A stretch of DNA of 64,000 nucleotides from Parahaliea mediterranea. GTDB taxonomy: Bacteria > Pseudomonadota > Gammaproteobacteria > Pseudomonadales > Halieaceae. Positions 42,904 to 50,782 of the stretch are shown here, piece after piece (within the stretch, counting starts at the first letter, position 1; every line of letters starts with the position of its first letter). A program made the position numbers and the translations under genes. The DNA is taken from the NCBI RefSeq assembly GCF_017255185.1, contig NZ_JAFKCZ010000007.1, positions 1-64,000 on the forward strand. Reading direction: 5' to 3'. The notes under the pieces are model-generated. The model searched no databases and was not told the origin of the DNA. It saw only the letters and a program-made list of their open reading frames with translations.

Positions 42904-45171
42904 TCAGAACCGGTATTCCACGGTCGCCGTCACGGTGCGCGGCGGCGCGTAGAACACGGTGGTGTTGTCCTCCAGACCCAGGGACGAGGGGCAATCCTGG
43001 AAACCGAAACAGTAGCCCGCGGTCTTGATCTCCTCGTCGGCGAGGTTCTTGCCGTAGAGACCCAGCAGCCAGTGCTGGTCGCCGCTGATCCACACCAGGC
43101 TGGCGTTGATCACGTCGTAGGCCTCCTGGTCGAGCACCGGCGAGGGAACCTCGAACTGGGTGATGTCGCCCTTGTAGGACCAGTTGGCGTTGACCGTGAC
43201 ATCCCCGCCCAGCAGGCCATTGGTGTAGGTGAGGCCGAGGTAGGCCATTTCCTCCGGCGTATTTTGCACCTCGCGCTGATCGGACACGTCGACGCCGTTG
43301 AAGATCCACTCCTCGATGCTGGCGTCGAGGAAGCTCAACGCCACCTGGGCGCTGAAGTGCTCGCTGAACAGCACGCTGCCCTCCAGCTCGATGCCCGAGA
43401 TCTCCGCCTGACCGGCGTTGGTCACGGTGCCCACGAAGTCGTCGTTGACACCGTCGCCGTCAGTGTCGAAACCAATGGAGCCCGGTATCTGCATGTCCTG
43501 GTAATCGCTGTAGAACACCGCGACGTTGGTCACCGCGCGCCCGCCCAGCCAGCTGGACTTGACCCCTATCTCGTAGGAATCCAGGGTCTCCGGATCAAAG
43601 CCCTTCTCCACTTCGGGGGTGACGAAGTTGGCGCCGCGAGGGTCGAAGCTACCGGCCTTCCAGCCCTGGGAGTAACCGCCGTAGAGGGTGACATCGTCAC
43701 TCACGGCGTAGCTCAGATTCACCCGCGGCGAGAAGTCGGTGTAGGTCTTGTCCGCCTCGTAGTCGCTGGTGGCGGCCAGGAACAGGGCGCCGTCGTTGCC
43801 GAAAAAGGGCGATCCGAATCCGGCGTACTGGCCGCGGAACACGTCCGCGGTGCGCTCGTCCTCGGTGTAGCGCCCGCCTACCGACAGGGCCAGCCGGTCG
43901 GTGAGGTTGTAGGTGACGTCGGCGAATACCGACCAGGCCTCGGTGTCCACTTCGCCCCCGGTATAGGCCGTTATTCCCGGGAAGCCGGGTATGACATTGA
44001 GCTGCCCCAGCACCACGTCGAAATCGTTGGACGCGGTCGCGTCCAGGTAGTAGAAACCCGCCACCGCGTTCCAGCGTTCACTGCTGTAGAGCAACTGGAA
44101 TTCCTGGCTGAACTGCTCGTTGTCGTAGATCACCGGCGCGTCCATGTCCATCTCCGCCAGGCTGTCGAAGTCGATCACCGACTCGGTATAGTCCTCCCGC
44201 CAGGCGGTGATCGAACGCAGCGTCGCGGCGGGGCTCAGGTCCCAATCCACCGAGACCATGAAGCCCTCAGCCTCGATTTCGTTGTTGCCGTCGATACCCG
44301 CGGTGGAGGGCAGCTCCGAGGCCCCCGAGCGCGTATCGTAGATATCGTCCAGCACCGGGGCGCCACTGGCCGCCCCGGGATAGGGCCGGTGGCCGGCCAC
44401 CGGGTTGGTCTTGTCCTCGCTCTTGTCGTAGGCCAGGCGCACCAGCAGGCTGTCGGCGGGCGCCCACTCGGCGCTCAGGCGGTAGGCGAACAGGTCCTTG
44501 TCGTAGTGCTCGTCGCCGGTGGTGCGGTTCTCGCCGAAACCGTCGCGGGTCAGGGAGGCTACCGTGGCCCCCACCTTGACGGTATCGCCCAGCGGCATGC
44601 TGCCAGTGCCCACCAGATCCACCTGGTTGTAGCTGCCGTAGGAGGCCTTGAGGCGCAGTTCCGGCTCATCGCCCAGGCGCCGGGTGACGTACTTGATGGC
44701 GCCGCCCACCGCGTTGCGGCCGTAGAGCGTGCCCTGGGGGCCGCGCAGCACTTCGATGCGCTCCACATCGTAGACATCGAGCAGCGCCGCCTGGGGACGG
44801 GCGATATAGACATCGTCGAGATACAGGGCCACGCCCTGCTCGAAGCCCGCCAGCGGGTCCTGCTGCCCCACCCCGCGGATGAAAGCGGTCAGCGTGGTGC
44901 TGGTGGCGCGGGAGGGTTCCAGGGTCACGCTGGGCACCGCCTGGGCCAGCTCACTGATGTCGGAGATGCCCCGCATGTCGAGGGCGTCACCGGAAAACGC
45001 GGTCACCGCCAGGGGGACGTCCTGCAGGTTTTCCGAGCGGCGGCGCGCGGTGACCACCACCTCCTCGAGCATGAGGGCGTCGCTGTCCTGGGCGTGAACG
45101 GCGGGAATTTCGGTTGCCGAGGCGAGAACGACAGCCATGGCGAGCGCGGAGCGCTGGGCACGTACTTTCAT
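42904..45171 (-). CDS. TonB-dependent outer-membrane receptor
   Basis: A 755-residue receptor. Signal peptide to about residue 27 (HAQ). TonB-box-like LEEVVVTARRR (about 34-44), plug domain (about 50-160; VTLEPSRATST, IEVLRGPQGTLYGRNAVGGAI) and barrel to the terminal EYRF. The family resembles catabolic receptors of sphingomonads and marine gammaproteobacteria that import hydrophobic or aromatic substrates. ATG 45171 follows CAGGTGGTCATC. Its promoter (TTGACA, 17 bases, TATCTT) contains one TTCAAC-N4-GTTGAA operator and is followed by another, so it is tightly regulated, probably by the TetR protein of this locus. Confidence 0.92.
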   Translation of the reverse strand: MKVRAQRSALAMAVVLASATEIPAVHAQDSDALMLEEVVVTARRRSENLQDVPLAVTAFSGDALDMRGISDISELAQAVPSVTLEPSRATSTTLTAFIRGVGQQDPLAGFEQGVALYLDDVYIARPQAALLDVYDVERIEVLRGPQGTLYGRNAVGGAIKYVTRRLGDEPELRLKASYGSYNQVDLVGTGSMPLGDTVKVGATVASLTRDGFGENRTTGDEHYDKDLFAYRLSAEWAPADSLLVRLAYDKSEDKTNPVAGHRPYPGAASGAPVLDDIYDTRSGASELPSTAGIDGNNEIEAEGFMVSVDWDLSPAATLRSITAWREDYTESVIDFDSLAEMDMDAPVIYDNEQFSQEFQLLYSSERWNAVAGFYYLDATASNDFDVVLGQLNVIPGFPGITAYTGGEVDTEAWSVFADVTYNLTDRLALSVGGRYTEDERTADVFRGQYAGFGSPFFGNDGALFLAATSDYEADKTYTDFSPRVNLSYAVSDDVTLYGGYSQGWKAGSFDPRGANFVTPEVEKGFDPETLDSYEIGVKSSWLGGRAVTNVAVFYSDYQDMQIPGSIGFDTDGDGVNDDFVGTVTNAGQAEISGIELEGSVLFSEHFSAQVALSFLDASIEEWIFNGVDVSDQREVQNTPEEMAYLGLTYTNGLLGGDVTVNANWSYKGDITQFEVPSPVLDQEAYDVINASLVWISGDQHWLLGLYGKNLADEEIKTAGYCFGFQDCPSSLGLEDNTTVFYAPPRTVTATVEYRF

Positions 45172-45227
45172 GATGACCACCTGTAATTAACGTTATGCGA
45201 TTGGGTCCTGTCGGTTTGGCCGAAGCC

Positions 45228-45249
45228 AAATTCAACGTCCGTTGAATTT
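45228..45249. promoter_or_regulatory. Operator 1, palindrome over the predicted transcription start of the TonB receptor gene
   Basis: A palindrome with perfect 9-base arms (AAATTCAAC and GTTGAATTT) around GTCC. Its core TTCAAC-N4-GTTGAA recurs at 45259-45276 and 46895-46912. It covers the predicted start of transcription (about 45247), where a bound repressor would block initiation. Confidence 0.82.
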
Positions 45250-45253
45250 CTGC

Positions 45254-45282
45254 AAGATATTCAACAGATGTTGAATTGTCAA
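45254..45282 (-). promoter_or_regulatory. Sigma-70 type promoter of the TonB receptor gene
   Basis: On the minus strand, -35 TTGACA (45282-45277) and -10 TATCTT (45259-45254) are separated by exactly 17 bases. The spacer is filled by operator 2. The start site would be near 45247, leaving a leader of about 76 bases. The -35 overlaps the 3' end of the symporter gene upstream by a few bases (stop at 45279). Confidence 0.75.
45259..45276. promoter_or_regulatory. Operator 2, palindrome in the promoter spacer
   Basis: ATTCAAC-AGAT-GTTGAAT, perfect 7-base arms with a 4-base centre. It lies between the -35 and -10 boxes, and its centre is 29 bp from the centre of operator 1, close to three helical turns. 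Confidence 0.82.
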
Positions 45283-46829
45283 GCCCGCGATTCTCCCGGC
45301 GTGGAACGTCCCCGCGTGGAACGTCCCCGCGTGGAACGTCCCCGCGTGGAACGTCCCCGCGTGGAACGTCCCGCCCCGGCCACCACACCGTCGCGGGTCA
45401 GCCACAGGCCCGCCAGGCCGAACGCCAGGGACACCAGGATGGCGTAGCTGGAGGAGACCGCGGGATTGGGCACGATCCCCGGAAGGTTCAAACCCAGGTG
45501 GACGCCCAGACCCAGGGCGGCGGCGACGGCGACCACCGGCAGGGGGATATGGCGCCGCACCAGCACCCCGAACAGCACCGGCACCGCCGAGGCCGCCGCC
45601 AGTCCGTACACGCCCTTTTGCGCGAAGAGGCCGATCAGGGGCGGCGGGTCCCAGGCCAGCAGCAGGCCGATCACCCCGACGGCGACCAGCACCCAGCGGG
45701 ACAGAGCAAGTCCGGGGCGCGCGCCGCCCTCGCCACTCTCACCGCGCCCGCCGCGCAGGGGGCCGACGATGTCGGTAACCACCATCGCCGACAGCGACAC
45801 CAGGATGCCGTCCAGGGTACTCATCCCCGCGGCCAGCAGGGTGATAAAGATAAACACCAGCAGGTACTGCCCCGCGGGCGAGCCCCCGAACTCGTGCAGC
45901 AGGTACTCGCGCACCACGGTGTCCTGCGCCGGCACCTCGAGGCCGGCCAGGCGGGCGTAGAAACCGATCATCAGCATCAGGGTGAAGATCGAGCCGACCA
46001 CTACTGTAGTGCCGATGAACTTGCCAATATCCCGCTCGCTGCGCAGGTACAGCACCTTGGTCAGGATGTGCGGCTGCAGCATCAGCGCGAAAGTGATGAT
46101 GAAACCGCTGACAAATACCGAGAACACATCGGAATAGAGGTCGCTGCCGCGGTTGAAGGCCGCGGCGTAGTCGGTCCCCACCCGCCGCAGCGCACCGGCG
46201 AAGTCGCCCTGGAAGTACTTCCAGCCCTGGACAAACAGCAGCAGGGTGATGCCCAGCATCATCACGCCCTGCAAGGTGTTGGTGTAGGCGTGGGCGTAGG
46301 TGCCGCCCATCAGCACGTAGGCGAACACAAACAGCAGCACCAGCACCAGGGCGGTCTTTTGCTCCACCGGAAACAGGCCGGTGACCAGCAGGCTGCAGCC
46401 CACCAGGATCAGCACCACGAAGGTGATCGACAACAGGTTGATGAAGGCGAAGAACAGGCTGAAGCCGCGGTGGTTGTAGCGGTAGTAGATCCACTGCGGG
46501 ATAGTAAGGGCGCTGTGTTCCTCCCCCAGGCGCAAAAAGCCCCGGGTCAGCACCAGGAAGGCCGTCAGGATACCCAGCGAGCCGGCCACACCGTAGTGCA
46601 GGTAGGCCGACAGGCCGTGGACGTAGACGAAGCCCGGGTTGATCACGAAGGTGGCGGTGGAAGCGATCGACGCCGCCAGGGTGATGCCGATCAGGTAGGG
46701 GTTCATGTCCTTGTTGCCGATGGAAAACCCGCGGATGTCCCGGGTGCGGCGCATGCCCACCCAGGAGAGATAAAACACCAGCGCCACATAGGCGCCGCTG
46801 AGCAGGTATTTGAACAGTTCGGGGGTCAT
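45279..46829 (-). CDS. Sodium:solute symporter (SSS family)
   Basis: A 516-residue membrane protein with about 13 helices. RDIRGFSIGNKDMNPYLIGITLAAS (about 29-52, quoted in part as IRGFSIGNKDMNPY) and YVHGLSAYLHYGVAG near the second helix pair fit the SSS fold of PutP/ActP-type transporters. The C-terminal tail is a run of (R)STRG units encoded by 15-bp repeats at 45301-45375, right before the stop. ATG 46829 is preceded by GGAGCGACCGCG. Probably imports the small acid handled by the locus (inference). The operator at 46895-46912 lies 66 bp upstream, between this gene and the TetR gene. Confidence 0.9.
   Translation of the reverse strand: MTPELFKYLLSGAYVALVFYLSWVGMRRTRDIRGFSIGNKDMNPYLIGITLAASIASTATFVINPGFVYVHGLSAYLHYGVAGSLGILTAFLVLTRGFLRLGEEHSALTIPQWIYYRYNHRGFSLFFAFINLLSITFVVLILVGCSLLVTGLFPVEQKTALVLVLLFVFAYVLMGGTYAHAYTNTLQGVMMLGITLLLFVQGWKYFQGDFAGALRRVGTDYAAAFNRGSDLYSDVFSVFVSGFIITFALMLQPHILTKVLYLRSERDIGKFIGTTVVVGSIFTLMLMIGFYARLAGLEVPAQDTVVREYLLHEFGGSPAGQYLLVFIFITLLAAGMSTLDGILVSLSAMVVTDIVGPLRGGRGESGEGGARPGLALSRWVLVAVGVIGLLLAWDPPPLIGLFAQKGVYGLAAASAVPVLFGVLVRRHIPLPVVAVAAALGLGVHLGLNLPGIVPNPAVSSSYAILVSLAFGLAGLWLTRDGVVAGAGRSTRGRSTRGRSTRGRSTRGRSTPGESRA
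45301..45375. repeat. Five 15-bp tandem repeats at the 3' end of the symporter gene
   Basis: Unit GTGGAACGTCCCCGC (plus strand) starts at 45301, 45316, 45331, 45346 and 45361; the last copy diverges at its end. Read on the minus strand it encodes repeated R-S-T-R-G, a basic, disordered cytoplasmic or periplasmic tail. The repeat ends about 20 bp before the stop codon and next to the receptor promoter. Confidence 0.88.
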
Positions 46830-46894
46830 CGCGGTCGCTCCGGGCTTTATCGTTATCGCAGACTGGGGAGCATTCTGGACCAGCCGGCGCGGCG

Positions 46895-46912
46895 ATTCAA
46901 CAAACGTTGAAT
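46895..46912. promoter_or_regulatory. Operator 3, palindrome over the TetR gene promoter
   Basis: ATTCAAC-AAAC-GTTGAAT, the same core as operators 1 and 2. The left half TTCAAC (46896-46901) also works as a -35 box: a TATGCT -10 follows after 17 bases (46919-46924). Binding here would give autoregulation and could also control the divergent symporter gene. Confidence 0.82.
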
Positions 46913-46958
46913 TTCTTCTATGCTATCGTCCGCCCTCCAGTCACAAAAGCAGAACGCC

Positions 46959-47606
46959 ATGGCCACCCACCGCAGCCAGACCAAACGCGAGAAAATCCTG
47001 GATGTCGCCGAGGAGCTTTTTGCCCTCCACGGCTACGACGGGGTGACGCTGCGCCAGATCGCCGCCGGCGCCAAGGTCGACGTGGCCCTGGCCAACTACC
47101 ACTACGGCAAGAAGCTGGACCTGTTCAACGCGGTGTTCGAGCGCCGCGCCGCCCTGCTCAACGAGGCGCGGCTGGAGGCCCTGCACCAGTGCCAGCGGGA
47201 GTCAGGCAGCGGGGGCCCCACGGTGGAACAGATCATCGAGGCCTTCCTGCGCCCGCTGGAATTGGCCCAGGAAACCGGCGATCCGGGCTGGCGCCACTAC
47301 CTGGCGCTGATCGCGTATATCAACAACTCCCCCTACTGGGGGCCGCGGATGATGTCGAAACTGTTCGACGAGCTGGTGCTGGAGTTCATCGACGCCCTGC
47401 GCACGGCCCTGCCGGGGGCCCGGGAGGAGGATATCTTCTGGTGCTACCACAACCTCTCCGGGGCGCTGACCCTCACCCTGGCGCAGACCGGGCGCATCGA
47501 CAAGCTGTCCGGCGGCAGCTGCCAATCGGCGGACTTCCAGGCCGCCTACGACCACATGATTCCCTTTGTGGCCGCGGGCTTTCGCCAGGTGTGCCGGGAA
47601 CAGTAA
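46959..47606 (+). CDS. TetR family transcriptional regulator
   Basis: A 215-residue repressor. The helix-turn-helix lies at about residues 28-48 (TLRQIAAGAKVDVALANYHYG), after REKILDVAEELFALHGYDGV, the classic TetR opening. The C-terminal part resembles TetR_C of the CerR/YcdC-like type. The start is taken at ATG 46959 because the predicted transcription start is near 46931; ATG 46920 lies upstream of that. It is divergent from the symporter and has a TTCAAC-N4-GTTGAA operator in its own promoter. Control of the receptor, symporter and synthetase genes is inferred from shared sites. Ligand unknown; an acyl-CoA is a reasonable guess. Confidence 0.87.
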   Translation: MATHRSQTKREKILDVAEELFALHGYDGVTLRQIAAGAKVDVALANYHYGKKLDLFNAVFERRAALLNEARLEALHQCQRESGSGGPTVEQIIEAFLRPLELAQETGDPGWRHYLALIAYINNSPYWGPRMMSKLFDELVLEFIDALRTALPGAREEDIFWCYHNLSGALTLTLAQTGRIDKLSGGSCQSADFQAAYDHMIPFVAAGFRQVCREQ

Positions 47607-49148
47607 CTACTGCGCGCCGGCGTCGATAAAGGCCGCCAGGTCCGCCTTGAAGCGCTCCATGGACGCCGGGTGGATATACATCATGTGCCCCGCCTCGTAG
47701 TGCTCCACCGAGATGTTGTCCCGCAGGCGCTCGGGAATCAGCAGGTGATTGAGGAAGTGCTCGGTGGCGCCGTAGGGCGTGGCCAGGTCGTAGTAGCCCT
47801 GCTGCACCAGCAGGCGCATGTTGGGGTTTTGCACCATGGCGTAGGCCAGGTCCACGGCGGTGTTGGCGTAGGGCACCTTGGCGTACTGGGTCTGGCCGGG
47901 CTGCTCGTGGGTGTTGTCCCAGTGCTTCCACAGGCCGCCGGAGGTGATGTACTTGCGGTCGCTGTCCACACCCAGTTCTTCGCGGTAATAGTCGTTGAAA
48001 GTGGCCACGAAGGCGGGGCCGACCGCGGGGAAGAAGGGGTCGTAGGTGAACTGCTCGCCGATGTGATTCAGGCCGTCGTTGACGAAGCGCGAATCGATGC
48101 GGCCCGTGGTCTGGCGGCGCTCACGCAGCAGCTCCTTGGCGAAGCGGCTCTCGTCCACCCGCAGGTTGGCGCGGTCCCAATACTCGGCGCTGATGCCGGT
48201 GAAGCGCTCCATGCCCGCGAGCACCCGCTGGCGCTCGGCGGCGCTGGCGCTGGCGCCCTTGAACAGCAGCGGCGCGTACTCCTCCGCGGCGAAGCGCTCC
48301 GCCTCGCGCAGGAAGGCCTGCAGGTCCCCGGGCCGGTCGTCGATCGCCTTGTGGTACCAGGCGGTGGCGGCGTAGGTGCTGAAGTAATTGACGTAGGGCA
48401 AATCCATGGCCAGGCCGGCGTTACCGGCGGCGAAATCCATGTAGGGCGACACCAGGATCACCCCGTTCAGGGTCAGTGAGTGGGCCTGCAGCAGTTCGTA
48501 GGCCACGCCACCGCTGCGGATGCCGCCGTAACTTTCGCCCAGCAGGTACTTGGGCGACTGCCAGCGGCCGTTGTCGGTAACCCAGCGGGCAATGAAGTTG
48601 GACACCGACTCGATGTCCTGGTCGACACCCCAGAAGTCCTCGCCCTTGGCCTCGCCCACGGCCTCGGAGAAACCGGTGCCCACCGGGTCGATCATCACCA
48701 GGTCGGCCCGATCGAGAATGCTGTATTCGTTGTTTACGCGCTGGAACGGACCCACCGAGGCGAAACCGCCATCCTCGATCACCGTGCGCTGGGGTCCCAG
48801 GATACCCATGTGCAGCCACATGGACGCGGAACCGGGGCCGCCGTTGTAGGCGAACATCACCGGGCGCTGCCGCGGATCGGCGTCGTCCTTGGTATAAGCG
48901 GTGTAGCCAAACAGGGCGATGGGCTCACCCGCCTCGTCCTTCATCAGCAGCTGGCCGGCGACGGCGGTGTAGGCAACCGTGGAACCGCCGATCTTCGCGC
49001 GGTGCTGCGATACGGCGTGAAGGGGCTCGGGGATGGTTTTTTTCGCTTCGACCTGCGCGGCCGGTTCACTGTTGTCTTCCCCGGCCAGCGCTGCATTGCA
49101 ATATAGCAATACAAGCGGCAGGAGCAGGATGCGGGTGATTGCGGTCAT
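47607..49148 (-). CDS. S10-type serine carboxypeptidase-like exported hydrolase
   Basis: A 513-residue exported protein, signal peptide to about residue 22. FAYNGGPGSASMW (about 99-111) is the S10 oxyanion motif, the nucleophile is Ser206 in LLGESYGG, and the C-terminal catalytic Asp and His lie in QGYYDLATPY and YEAGHMMYIH. Bacterial members are periplasmic or secreted peptidases. The stop directly abuts the TetR stop (convergent). It may hydrolyse oligopeptides from the medium; a link to the receptor locus is not shown. Confidence 0.9.
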   Translation of the reverse strand: MTAITRILLLPLVLLYCNAALAGEDNSEPAAQVEAKKTIPEPLHAVSQHRAKIGGSTVAYTAVAGQLLMKDEAGEPIALFGYTAYTKDDADPRQRPVMFAYNGGPGSASMWLHMGILGPQRTVIEDGGFASVGPFQRVNNEYSILDRADLVMIDPVGTGFSEAVGEAKGEDFWGVDQDIESVSNFIARWVTDNGRWQSPKYLLGESYGGIRSGGVAYELLQAHSLTLNGVILVSPYMDFAAGNAGLAMDLPYVNYFSTYAATAWYHKAIDDRPGDLQAFLREAERFAAEEYAPLLFKGASASAAERQRVLAGMERFTGISAEYWDRANLRVDESRFAKELLRERRQTTGRIDSRFVNDGLNHIGEQFTYDPFFPAVGPAFVATFNDYYREELGVDSDRKYITSGGLWKHWDNTHEQPGQTQYAKVPYANTAVDLAYAMVQNPNMRLLVQQGYYDLATPYGATEHFLNHLLIPERLRDNISVEHYEAGHMMYIHPASMERFKADLAAFIDAGAQ

Positions 49149-49228
49149 AATGGCTTCCGGTTTATTTCAGAATGTGGACTGGTTAAGCTGAGACGAATTT
49201 AAACACGAATCCCGGAAACCTTCCCGCT

Positions 49229-50281
49229 ATGACCCCATTCCTGGAGCTGTTCCACGGCCTGTGGCCGACGCTGACCGTGGCGGCGATCACCGCGCTGATC
49301 GTGGCCGCCGCCACCTGGGTGGCGCGGCGCAGCCAACAGGGCACCGCGGGACTGCTGTACCAGCTGATGAACTGGATCATCATCTCCCTGGCCATTATCG
49401 TCATCGTCATCCTGCTGCCGGTGTCCGACGAGACCCAGGGCCAGATCCTCAGCCTGCTGGGGGTGGTGCTCACCGCGGTGATCGCATTGTCCTCCACCAC
49501 CTTCGTGTCCAACGCCATGGCCGGTGTCATGCTGCACCTCACCCAGCCCTTTCGCCCTGGCGACTACGTGCGCGTGAACCAGGAGTTCGGCCGCGTCACC
49601 AAGCGCTCCCTGGTGCACACCCAGATCCAGACCGAGTGGCGGGACATTACCACCCTGCCCAACCTGCTGCTGGTCAATAACCCGGTCACCGTCATGCACC
49701 GGGACGGCACCATCATTTCCGCCGAGGTCTCGATCGGCTACGACGTGGCCTACACCCGGGTGGAGGAACTGCTGCTACAGGCGGCGGAGGGCGCGGACCT
49801 GCTGGAACCCTTCGTACTGGTGCAGGAGCTGCTCGACCACGCCGTACTCTACCGCGTCTGCGGTTTCCTCCCGGAGATGAAGCACCCCCTGAGCTCGCGC
49901 TCCAACCTGCGCAAGAAAGTCCTGGAGCACCTCCACGGCAACGGCGTGGAGATCGTCTCCCCCGCGTTCATGAACCAGCGCCAGCTGGACCCGACGGCGG
50001 CGGTGATACCCGAGCAGCCGGTGATGCACCGCGCGCAAACCGCCGCGGCCGAAACCCCGGCCCCGGAGGAGAAAATTTTCGACAAGGCGGAAGAGGCCGC
50101 CAGCCTGGAGGAACTCAAGCAGCGACAGGAAGCGGCGCGCCAGGCGGTAAAACGCGAAAAGGCCCACCTCAAGACCGTGCCCCAGGAACAACGCGAGGCG
50201 GTGGAGCGCAGGATTACACAACTGGAGCAGCAGGAAATGCGGCTGGCCGAAAGGGCGGCGGCGCAGAGCCAAAAAGAATAG
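49229..50281 (+). CDS. MscS-family mechanosensitive ion channel
   Basis: A 350-residue channel. Three helices lie in the first 95 residues, with a pore helix VVLTAVIALSSTTFVSNAMAGVML (about 78-101, quoted in part as SSTTFVSNAMAGVM). The MscS beta domain follows (about 105-175; FRPGDYVRV, NLLLVNNPV). A C-terminal region of about 80 residues (about 270-350) rich in Glu, Lys, Ala and Gln is a predicted coiled coil, longer than in E. coli MscS. It releases solutes on hypo-osmotic shock. ATG 49229; stop 4 bp from the convergent neighbour's stop. Confidence 0.88.
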   Translation: MTPFLELFHGLWPTLTVAAITALIVAAATWVARRSQQGTAGLLYQLMNWIIISLAIIVIVILLPVSDETQGQILSLLGVVLTAVIALSSTTFVSNAMAGVMLHLTQPFRPGDYVRVNQEFGRVTKRSLVHTQIQTEWRDITTLPNLLLVNNPVTVMHRDGTIISAEVSIGYDVAYTRVEELLLQAAEGADLLEPFVLVQELLDHAVLYRVCGFLPEMKHPLSSRSNLRKKVLEHLHGNGVEIVSPAFMNQRQLDPTAAVIPEQPVMHRAQTAAAETPAPEEKIFDKAEEAASLEELKQRQEAARQAVKREKAHLKTVPQEQREAVERRITQLEQQEMRLAERAAAQSQKE

Positions 50282-50284
50282 CGC

Positions 50285-50632
50285 CTACAAATCCACTTCC
50301 TGCTGGAACTCCCGCTCGATCACCTGCTGCATTTCATAGCGCGCATTGCCCGACTGACGCGTGGTATCTCGCATGCGGCTCTGGTAGCGCTGGCGGCGGT
50401 AGCCGGCCACCAGTTGCGGGAACCGCCTGGGCTCGACCTCCCCCGCGATCAGCGCCTCGATAAAGGCGATATCGATACCCACCCGGTAGGCGATGCGGCT
50501 GGGGCGGATCTTGTGGGCGTGGAACTTGGCGACAATATGAATCTGCTCCTCCCGGCCGTAGTGGCACTCGCGGGAGTAGCCGTAGGGCGGTGAGGGTGTG
50601 CGCGGGTCGGGTTTGTCGGGCTGTTCTGGCAT
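50285..50632 (-). CDS. Hypothetical protein, small, possible DNA-binding
   Basis: A 115-residue (approximately) soluble, basic protein. A segment AKFHAHKIRPSRIAYRVGIDIAFIEALIAG (about 36-65) could form a helix-turn-helix, since it resembles the 'xxRIAxRVGID' style of resolvase or sigma-like HTH. The rest is basic (YRRQRYQSRMRDTTRQ). No family is recognised. ATG 50632 has a weak ribosome-binding site. Converges with the MscS-type gene and diverges from the aldehyde dehydrogenase gene. Confidence 0.6.
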   Translation of the reverse strand: MPEQPDKPDPRTPSPPYGYSRECHYGREEQIHIVAKFHAHKIRPSRIAYRVGIDIAFIEALIAGEVEPRRFPQLVAGYRRQRYQSRMRDTTRQSGNARYEMQQVIEREFQQEVDL

Positions 50633-50782
50633 GCGGGATTTGTAGCAGCTGGACGGAAGATTGCCAAGTGACCGGATCGCCAGAGGCGATTTTGGCCACA
50701 ATAGACCGGTGGGCGGGCTTAAGGGGGCTCGCGACCGTGACTATACTGGGTTGCCAATAAGGACAGCAACCGAGGAAGCGCC

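Noticed and set aside
42328-45186. 952-codon plus-strand frame
   Set aside because: Antisense to the acyl-CoA synthetase and TonB receptor, which have complete domain signatures.
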